Positions 62,463 to 64,000 of a stretch of 64,000 bases of DNA are shown in pieces. The notes below the pieces were generated by a model. It worked only from the letters and a program-made list of their open reading frames with translations, was not told the origin of the DNA and did not search any database. Origin of the DNA: Pseudomonas migulae NBRC 103157 (lineage in GTDB: Bacteria; Pseudomonadota; Gammaproteobacteria; Pseudomonadales; Pseudomonadaceae); the NCBI RefSeq assembly GCF_002091715.1, contig NZ_BDAG01000032.1, positions 24,621 to 88,620 on the forward strand, given 5' to 3'. The first letter of the stretch is position 1. Each line of letters begins with the position of its first letter. The position numbers and the translations under genes were made by a program.

Positions 62463-63809
62463 ATGACTGTCTCCCGCCGACTGGCGTTCTTGATGACCGC
62501 TGCCGCGCTGCTCACCGCTTGTGGTGAATCATCCAAACTGCCGCCTCACGCCAGCGTCGGCCCGTCGCCGCAGTTGCCTGAACCCACCACTTCGCTGATT
62601 CCCACGTTGAAGGTGTCAAAGGCGGTCGGTTGGTCGGGCAGTGACACGCCCAAGGCGCCCGCCGGATTCAAGGTGACCGCGCTGGCGGACGATCTCGACC
62701 ATCCGCGCTGGATTTACCTGTTGCCCAATGGCGATGTGCTGGTCGCCGAAAGCAATCACCCGCCGATGCCCGAAGGTGCCACTGATGGCGGCAGCGGGCC
62801 GCTGGCCTGGGCGAAACGCACGGTCACGGGATTCGTGATGGGCCGGGTCGGCGCCGATGCGCCGAGTGCAGACCGGATCACCCTATTGCGCGATGCCGAC
62901 GGCGACGGTCACGCTGAAACCCGCACGGTGTTCATGAGCGGACTGGCCTCGCCATTCGGCATGGCGTTGGTGGGCAACGAGCTGTTCATTGCCAACGCCG
63001 ATGCCGTGGTCAAGGTGCCTTACACCACAGGACAAACCGAAATCAGCGCGAAGCCGATAAAAGTCACCGGCTTACCGGCCGGTATCAACCACCACTGGAC
63101 CAAAAACGTCCTCGCCAATCCCGAGGGCACCAAGCTTTACGTGACGGTGGGTTCCAACAGCAACGTCGGTGAAAACGGTCTGGAGGCCGAAGAAGGTCGT
63201 GCGGCGATTTGGGAAGTCGACGTTAAAAGCGCAGAAAAGCGCCTGTTCGCCAGCGGCCTGCGCAACCCCAACGGCCTGGCATGGAAGCCGGGTTCGAACG
63301 AGTTGTGGACCGTGGTCAACGAGCGTGACGAACTCGGCAGCGACCTGGTGCCGGATTACCTGACCTCTGTGAAGGACGGGGCGTTCTATGGCTGGCCATG
63401 GAGCTACTACGGCAACCACGTCGACACCCGCGTAGAACCGCCGCGCCCGGACAAGGTGGCGCAGGCCATCTCCCCGGATTACGCGCTGGGCACCCACGTC
63501 GCACCGCTGGGCCTGGCGTTCTCCGATTCGCGCACCATGCCGGCCAGCTTCGCCAATGGCGTGTTTATCGGTGAACACGGCTCGTGGAACCGCAATCCGC
63601 AGGCCGGCTATAAAGTGGTGTTCATCCCGTTTAGCGACGGCAAGCCTTCCGGTGTGCCGGTGGACTTCCTCACCGGTTTCCTCAATGCCGACGGCGAAGC
63701 GCAAGGGCGCCCGGTGGGGGTAGCGCTGGATCAGAGCGGTGCATTGCTGGTAGCCGATGATGTCGGCAACAAGGTGTGGCGTGTGGCGGCGGTCAAACCG
63801 GCTCAATAA
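62463..63809 (+). CDS. Sorbosone-dehydrogenase-like (PQQ-type beta-propeller) lipoprotein
   Basis: The 448-residue product starts with a lipoprotein signal: RRLAFLMTAAALLTAC, with Cys as lipid anchor. The rest resembles L-sorbosone/glucose dehydrogenases of the PQQ-binding six-bladed propeller type: DDLDHPRWIYLLPNGDVLVA, GLPAGINHHWTKNVLANPEG, ASGLRNPNGLAWKPG and FIGEHGSWNRNP. The family oxidises sugars or aldehydes in the periplasm, but many members are of unknown substrate. It is monocistronic, with a good start at ATG. Confidence 0.85.
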   Translation: MTVSRRLAFLMTAAALLTACGESSKLPPHASVGPSPQLPEPTTSLIPTLKVSKAVGWSGSDTPKAPAGFKVTALADDLDHPRWIYLLPNGDVLVAESNHPPMPEGATDGGSGPLAWAKRTVTGFVMGRVGADAPSADRITLLRDADGDGHAETRTVFMSGLASPFGMALVGNELFIANADAVVKVPYTTGQTEISAKPIKVTGLPAGINHHWTKNVLANPEGTKLYVTVGSNSNVGENGLEAEEGRAAIWEVDVKSAEKRLFASGLRNPNGLAWKPGSNELWTVVNERDELGSDLVPDYLTSVKDGAFYGWPWSYYGNHVDTRVEPPRPDKVAQAISPDYALGTHVAPLGLAFSDSRTMPASFANGVFIGEHGSWNRNPQAGYKVVFIPFSDGKPSGVPVDFLTGFLNADGEAQGRPVGVALDQSGALLVADDVGNKVWRVAAVKPAQ

Positions 63810-63831
63810 AGCTCATCTCGCCGTGCGGTCC

Positions 63832-63860
63832 TCTGTAGGCGCGAGCTTGCTCGCGATGAG
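63832..63860. repeat. Single REP unit
   Basis: CTGTAGGCGCGAGCTTGCTCGCGATGAG is one REP arm, 22 bases after the sorbosone-dehydrogenase-like stop. No inverted partner is visible. Confidence 0.65.
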
Positions 63861-63966
63861 CTCAAGAGCAACGCGTCTAACCGGGAAGTACATGCGGTCC
63901 ACGACGGCTGTGATGCATTGGATGTGTTGGGCTGGACGCTGGAAAAAACTGCACGCTGATAACGAG

Positions 63967-63992
63967 AAAGCCGCGATATTCGCGGCTTTTTT
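63967..63992 (+). terminator. Rho-independent terminator
   Basis: AAAGCCGCGA and TCGCGGCTTT form a stem with a short loop, followed by a T run. It lies about 157 bases after the last gene and may also serve a gene beyond the window. I see no gene in between. Confidence 0.8.
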
Positions 63993-64000
63993 GTGAGTCA

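Overview
The window is chromosomal DNA of a Pseudomonas, most likely of the P. fluorescens group. The evidence is the GC-rich coding with short gaps, the many REP palindromes of the GGAGCCGGCTTGCTGGCGA and GGGAGCGGGCTTGCTCGCGA types, an exported malate:quinone oxidoreductase, OprD-type porin, TRAP and MHS/ACS transporters, and a dense set of LysR, GntR and AraC regulators. It reads as an accessory-rich catabolic region, with few housekeeping genes (ilvD, mqo, katG).

Layout. 1-4.3 kb: the end of a chemoreceptor, ilvD and mqo. 4.6-9.4 kb: a surface-polysaccharide pair (frameshifted acyltransferase-like gene plus a GT61 glycosyltransferase), a 2OG-Fe(II) oxygenase-like gene beside a DapF-like gene whose second catalytic Cys is Ser, and an MFS remnant. 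9.5-11.4 kb: a DJ-1/PfpI protein with a divergent LysR gene. 11.4-22.2 kb: a GntR-centred catabolic cluster (AroE-like, SDR, GldA-like, split transketolase, two MFS carriers, PdxA-like, haloacetate-dehalogenase-type hydrolase). A perfect CATGATATATCATG palindrome and two imperfect copies lie at its promoters. 22.4-33.5 kb: a locus with two LysR genes, DUF485 plus an ActP-like symporter, cytochrome b561, two nitronate monooxygenases, a MOSC protein, a malonate-semialdehyde-type dehydrogenase and a malonate semialdehyde decarboxylase. Together these fit 3-nitropropionate use through malonate semialdehyde.

33.6-39 kb: a diguanylate cyclase, an AraC regulator, an EAL protein and a TreS-like GH13 enzyme. 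39.1-42.8 kb: an AT-richer contact-dependent inhibition (two-partner secretion) remnant. A truncated tpsB is fused out of frame to a CdiA/TpsA C-terminus carrying a type-50-like toxin domain, followed by immunity genes and orphan toxin/immunity cassettes. Each cassette starts at a repeated GGTGCAAAA junction. 42.9-48.1 kb: a RES gene with an in-frame stop, a hypothetical gene, a YbdK-type carboxylate-amine ligase, a 27-residue membrane peptide and katG.

48.6-61.1 kb: a minus-strand run of eleven genes (alcohol dehydrogenase, enoyl-CoA hydratase, CoA-transferase, TRAP transporter, FlK-like thioesterase, two amidohydrolases, ketoglutarate-semialdehyde-type dehydrogenase, PPC-domain protein, OprD porin) with a divergent LysR gene. 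It looks like a complete uptake-and-degradation pathway for an unidentified organic acid or lactone. The window ends with a lipoprotein sorbosone-dehydrogenase-like protein and a terminator.
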